Positions 61,090-64,000 of a stretch of DNA of 64,000 nucleotides are shown in pieces. The position numbers were made by a program, and so were the translations under genes. Source of the stretch: Natronomonas moolapensis 8.8.11 (GTDB lineage: Archaea; Halobacteriota; Halobacteria; Halobacteriales; Haloarculaceae); assembly GCF_000591055.1 (NCBI RefSeq), contig NC_020388.1, positions 310,001-374,000 on the forward strand. The letters run 5' to 3'. Numbering within the stretch: the stretch's first letter is position 1; each line of letters opens with the position of its first letter. Under the pieces are notes generated by a model. That model was not told the origin of the DNA and searched no databases. It saw only the letters and a list, made by a program, of their open reading frames with translations.

Positions 61090-61638
61090 TCCAAACACCG
61101 AGCGATTCGTAGCCGACGTAACCGGCAGATAGAACGCTTCTATCACGGAATTTTTCGGTTCAACGTGGGTTCGACCAGCCGTTTTCGTCTGGAGTTCACT
61201 CGGCCAGCAAATGGGGGGGCGCTGCCTTCCGGGCTTCTGTGATAGAGATACGAGCGCATACCTCCGCCTTCCCGTGCGTGACGAGTGTTCCGACGCTCTG
61301 TCGGAACCGAGGAGCGAACAGGCGAGAGTCGAGCGGACAGCATTTCGGCTCGTGGGTTCGTCGTCGCGAACGACGGGGCCGCCCGAACCAGCCGACCCAC
61401 GCTCGTGAGCCGGGCGTCGAGTCCCTCGACTACCCCCGGGTTTCGGCGGCGACTCCAGACGCGTCGCCGCGTCCGGAACGGTCGGTTTCCCGACGGCTGA
61501 TCGAAGTCCCCCAGCGGCCGGGTCCGTGTGTCGCCCCGTACCGATTCCGTCCGAAAGCGATCGAACGGCGCCCACTGCGGGAAAACCGCGGAGAGCAGGT
61601 CGGTGGACTTAGTACGGAGGCGGGGAAAGGGAGTCGGT
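61090..61638. other. Intergenic region with no recognisable gene
   Basis: About 550 bases. The first part contains the inverted-repeat pair annotated separately; the rest (61250-61600) reads only as Arg/Pro-rich peptides in all frames. CTTAGTAC near 61608 is a plausible TATA element for the CBS gene. Confidence 0.5.
61139..61246. repeat. 12-bp inverted repeats 108 bp apart (possible MITE)
   Basis: TCTATCACGGAA (61139-61150) and TTCTGTGATAGA (61235-61246) are inverted copies with one mismatch. The inside is not coding. This looks like a miniature element with terminal inverted repeats, but no clear target-site duplication is seen. Confidence 0.4.
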
Positions 61639-62490
61639 ATGAACGTTGCAGACGCGATGACGCCGCGGTCTGATGTGGTCACCGTCGAGATTCCGGGGAC
61701 CCGCGGGGACGTACTCGAGTATCTGCAGGACCGTGGGTTTTCGTCGGTTCCCGTGATCCGGATCGACGACGACGGCGAACAGTTTCGCGGCCTCGTCACC
61801 AGGGGCTCGCTCATCGAACAGCCCGACGAGGACCAACTGGCCTTGCTCACCCGCGAGGTCCCGACGATTACCCGGTCGGCCTCGCTGACCGACCTCGCCG
61901 AACTCGTCCTCGACTCCGGCGAGCGTCGGGTCCCCGTGGTCGAGGACGGCGAACTCCTCGGCATCGTCACCGTCACCGACATGGTTCGGGCCATCGCCGA
62001 GGGCGAATCCGATGGCGAGACGACCGTCGGCGGGCTGGCGACGCGGGAGATCAACACGGTGTACCAGGCCACGCCGCTACCGGTCGCCGAGCGGGAGCTC
62101 TCCTATGCCGACGTCGCCTACGCCGTCGTCCTCGACGACGACGGCAGACAGACTGGGATGCTCACCGAGGTCGACATCATCGAGGTCGCCCACGTCGTCC
62201 AGGGCGAGTCCGACCCCGGCGACGCCGTCGCGAACCAGGACGACGAGTGGATGTGGGAGGGGATCAAAGCCGTCGGCAGTCGGTCGATCCCGACGCTGAA
62301 CGTCGAGATTCCCTCGACCGCGGTCTCGGAGTTCATGAGCGAGGACCTCATCACGGTCCCGAAGACCCGGACCGCACGCGAGACCGCCCAGTCGATGCTG
62401 TCGAACGACATCGAGCAGATCCCGCTGCTCTCGGGTGACGAACTCGTCGGCATCGTCCGGGACGTCGACCTTCTGGAGGCGCTCGTATGA
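61639..62490 (+). CDS. Protein with two CBS-domain pairs
   Basis: 283 residues, four CBS motifs and no other domain: MNVADAMTPRSDVVTVEIPG, ELVLDSGERRVPVVEDGELL, AYAVVLDDDGRQTGMLTEVD and VSEFMSEDLITVPKTRTARE. Such proteins sense adenosine nucleotides or SAM. It overlaps glyS by ATGA, so it may tune or accompany glycyl-tRNA synthetase; a regulatory link is inference. Confidence 0.9.
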   Translation: MNVADAMTPRSDVVTVEIPGTRGDVLEYLQDRGFSSVPVIRIDDDGEQFRGLVTRGSLIEQPDEDQLALLTREVPTITRSASLTDLAELVLDSGERRVPVVEDGELLGIVTVTDMVRAIAEGESDGETTVGGLATREINTVYQATPLPVAERELSYADVAYAVVLDDDGRQTGMLTEVDIIEVAHVVQGESDPGDAVANQDDEWMWEGIKAVGSRSIPTLNVEIPSTAVSEFMSEDLITVPKTRTARETAQSMLSNDIEQIPLLSGDELVGIVRDVDLLEALV

Positions 62491-64000
62491 GCGAGACGGC
62501 GGCTCTCGCCGAACTCGCGAAGCGCCGCGGGTTCTTTTTCGCCTCCAACGGGGCGTACGGCGGCACCGCCGGCTTCTACACGTACGGTCCGGAGGGCGCG
62601 GCGCTCAAGCGAAACCTCGAGGACTCCTGGCGCGATCTGTTCGTCCGCGAGCTCGGCAACGTCGAACTCGAAGCGCCGACGGTGATGCCCGAGGCGGTGT
62701 TCGAGGCCTCCGGGCACCTCGACGGCTTCGACGACATGATCGTCGAGTGCGCCGCGTGCGGCGCCACCCACCGCGCCGACCACCTCGTCGAGGACGCGGT
62801 CGCCGACGTCGAGGACGCCGAGGCGCTCGGGACCGAACGGGTCGGCGAACTCGTCGCCGAACACGACATCGTCTGCCCGTTGTGTGGCGCCGCCCTCGCC
62901 GACGAGCCAATCGAGGCGTTCAACCTCATGTTCGGGACGAACATCGGCCCCGGATCGGCCTCCCCCGGCTACCTCCGCCCCGAGACGGCACAGGGGATCT
63001 TCGTCGAGTTCCCCCGCCTGAAGGAGTACGCCAGAAACCAACTCCCCTTCGGCGTCGCCCAGATCGGGCGGGCCTACCGGAACGAGATCTCCCCCCGGCG
63101 GGCACTGGTCCGCGTCCGGGAGTTCACCCAGGCCGAACTCGAACACTTCATCGACCCCGAACGCGACGACCCCCCGATCGAACGGGTCGCGGACGTCGAG
63201 GTGCCGCTGTACTCCGCCTCCGCGCAGAACGCCGACGACGGCGGCGTCGAAACCCACACCGTCCGGTCGGCGCTCGAGGCGGGCATCCTCGAGAGCGAGT
63301 GGGTCGCGTACTACCTCGGGCGGGCGATGGCGTTCTACGAGCGGATCGGGATCGACATGGACCGGTTCCGGTACCGACAACACCTCGCCGGCGAGCGGGC
63401 CCACTACGCCGCCGACTGTTGGGACGCCGAGACCGAACTCGGCGGCAACTGGATCGAGGTGACCGGCTTCGCCTACCGGTCGGACTACGATCTCTCGAAA
63501 CACGGCGAGTATTCCGAGGACTCGTTTACCCTCTTTCGGCAGTATGACGAGCCGAAGACCGTCGAGCGCGCGGTCGTCGATCCGGACATGAGCTATCTCG
63601 GCCCGGAGTTCGGCGGCGACGCGGCCGCGATCGCCGAGGCACTCGAGGCGCTCGTCGGCCGGGACCGGCCGGCGTTCGACGGCGACGAGGTCGGCGTCGA
63701 ACTCGACGGCGAGTGCTACACCGTCCCCGTCGAGAAGACCGGCTTCGCCGTCGAGGAACGGACGGAGGCGGGCGAGCACATCACCCCACACGTCGTCGAA
63801 CCCTCTTTCGGCGTCGACCGTCTCGTCTACAGCGTCTTGATCCACGCCCTTGAGACCGACACCGTGGACGGCGAGGAGCGGTCGTTCCTCGAACTCCCGG
63901 CGTCGATGGCCCCGACGACGGTCGCCGTCTTCCCGCTGATGACGAAGGACGGCCTCGGCGACCGCGCCCGCTCGATCGCCGATCGGCTCCGCGCGGAGGG
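62487..64000 (+). CDS. glyS: Glycyl-tRNA synthetase (runs off the window)
   Basis: 504 residues visible of the class II homodimeric (eukaryote/archaea-type) GlyRS, missing the end of the C-terminal anticodon-binding domain. Motif 1 region GFYTYGPEGAALKRNLEDSW; zinc-binding insert with two CxxC pairs (ECAACGATHRA and IVCPLCGAAL); GPGSASPGYLRPETAQGIFV; motif 2 GVAQIGRAYRNEISPRRALV; motif 3 PHVVEPSFGVDRLVYSVL. ATG 62487 overlaps the CBS gene stop by 4 bases. Confidence 0.96.
   Translation, partial: MSETAALAELAKRRGFFFASNGAYGGTAGFYTYGPEGAALKRNLEDSWRDLFVRELGNVELEAPTVMPEAVFEASGHLDGFDDMIVECAACGATHRADHLVEDAVADVEDAEALGTERVGELVAEHDIVCPLCGAALADEPIEAFNLMFGTNIGPGSASPGYLRPETAQGIFVEFPRLKEYARNQLPFGVAQIGRAYRNEISPRRALVRVREFTQAELEHFIDPERDDPPIERVADVEVPLYSASAQNADDGGVETHTVRSALEAGILESEWVAYYLGRAMAFYERIGIDMDRFRYRQHLAGERAHYAADCWDAETELGGNWIEVTGFAYRSDYDLSKHGEYSEDSFTLFRQYDEPKTVERAVVDPDMSYLGPEFGGDAAAIAEALEALVGRDRPAFDGDEVGVELDGECYTVPVEKTGFAVEERTEAGEHITPHVVEPSFGVDRLVYSVLIHALETDTVDGEERSFLELPASMAPTTVAVFPLMTKDGLGDRARSIADRLRAE

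Noticed and set aside
60650-61575. Minus-strand readings with repeated GPAGFEPxxLHSLRSL-like and PGSNRSHFTRFARS peptides
   Set aside because: These are translations of the tRNA-Met repeat units in reverse. Such peptides are a well-known false annotation near tRNA genes.

Overview
The window is a GC-rich (about two thirds G+C) piece of a haloarchaeal chromosome (class Halobacteria); the genus cannot be read from the sequence. The evidence is archaeal-type information genes (eIF6, L31e, L39e, RPA, archaeal histone, 7S SRP RNA, class I CCA enzyme, TYW1, CTP-type riboflavin kinase), very acidic proteins, a double TatC (TatCt) beside TatCo, a tRNA-Met whose intron has a textbook bulge-helix-bulge, and many genes with a TATA box about 25-30 bases before the start codon, meaning leaderless mRNAs.

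Layout. 1-2000: L39e-L31e-eIF6 run into the start of the A-type ATPase operon (subunits H and I, I cut by the window edge). 2145-3761: redox-flavoured HTH regulator, short thioredoxin-reductase-like flavoprotein, acyl-CoA thioesterase. 3802-7053: divergent tatCt/tatCo. 7084-15611: an unusual block holding a methyltransferase, GT4 glycosyltransferase, degenerate PTPS/QueD-type protein, zinc-type dehydrogenase and alkaline-phosphatase-superfamily hydrolase on one strand, and a Gfo/Idh-aldo/keto reductase fusion, CDP-alcohol phosphotransferase and two small membrane proteins on the other. It looks like a small pathway making and exporting, or attaching to a lipid, a pterin- or sugar-derived compound. 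15701-31998: purC, a 38-bp tandem repeat and IS200/IS605 relic, then mostly single genes (PHP phosphoesterase, SDR, histidine kinase, orphan NosL-NosD-like protein, SlyD-type FKBP, CYTH protein, SAM synthetase) and a first pilB-pilC pair. 32085-40266: TRM9-like methyltransferase, tRNA-Gly with a repeat array, DoxX, DUF1405, pdxS, DUF373, NreA, rnhA and its partner, pyrophosphatase. 40268-44885: IS605 scar, 7S SRP RNA and a second pilC-pilB pair whose ATPase has altered motifs. 45324-53981: amidase, divergent UspA pair, JAMM protease plus cobalamin-binding protein, argS, TYW1, ribK-ribB, a tiny zinc protein. 54247-64000: repeat array plus tRNA-Arg, RPA, histone-deacetylase operon, cca, tRNA-Asn, lipoprotein metalloprotease, tRNA-Met plus repeat array, CBS protein and glyS (cut by the edge).

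The most striking non-coding structure is shared by three of the four tRNA genes. tRNA-Gly, tRNA-Arg and tRNA-Met are each followed, on their 3' side, by an array in which the tRNA 3' end (T-arm and acceptor) is repeated two to four times. The copies are separated by hairpins with variable arms around a near-constant core (GAGCGAAGCGAG or GAACGAAGTGAG). The arrays look like successive insertions or duplications that each regenerate the tRNA end, and they encode no convincing protein. I know of no description of them.

Three IS200/IS605 scars, a 12-bp inverted-repeat pair and the NosD orphan are the other signs of past gene traffic. No rRNA and no CRISPR array are present.
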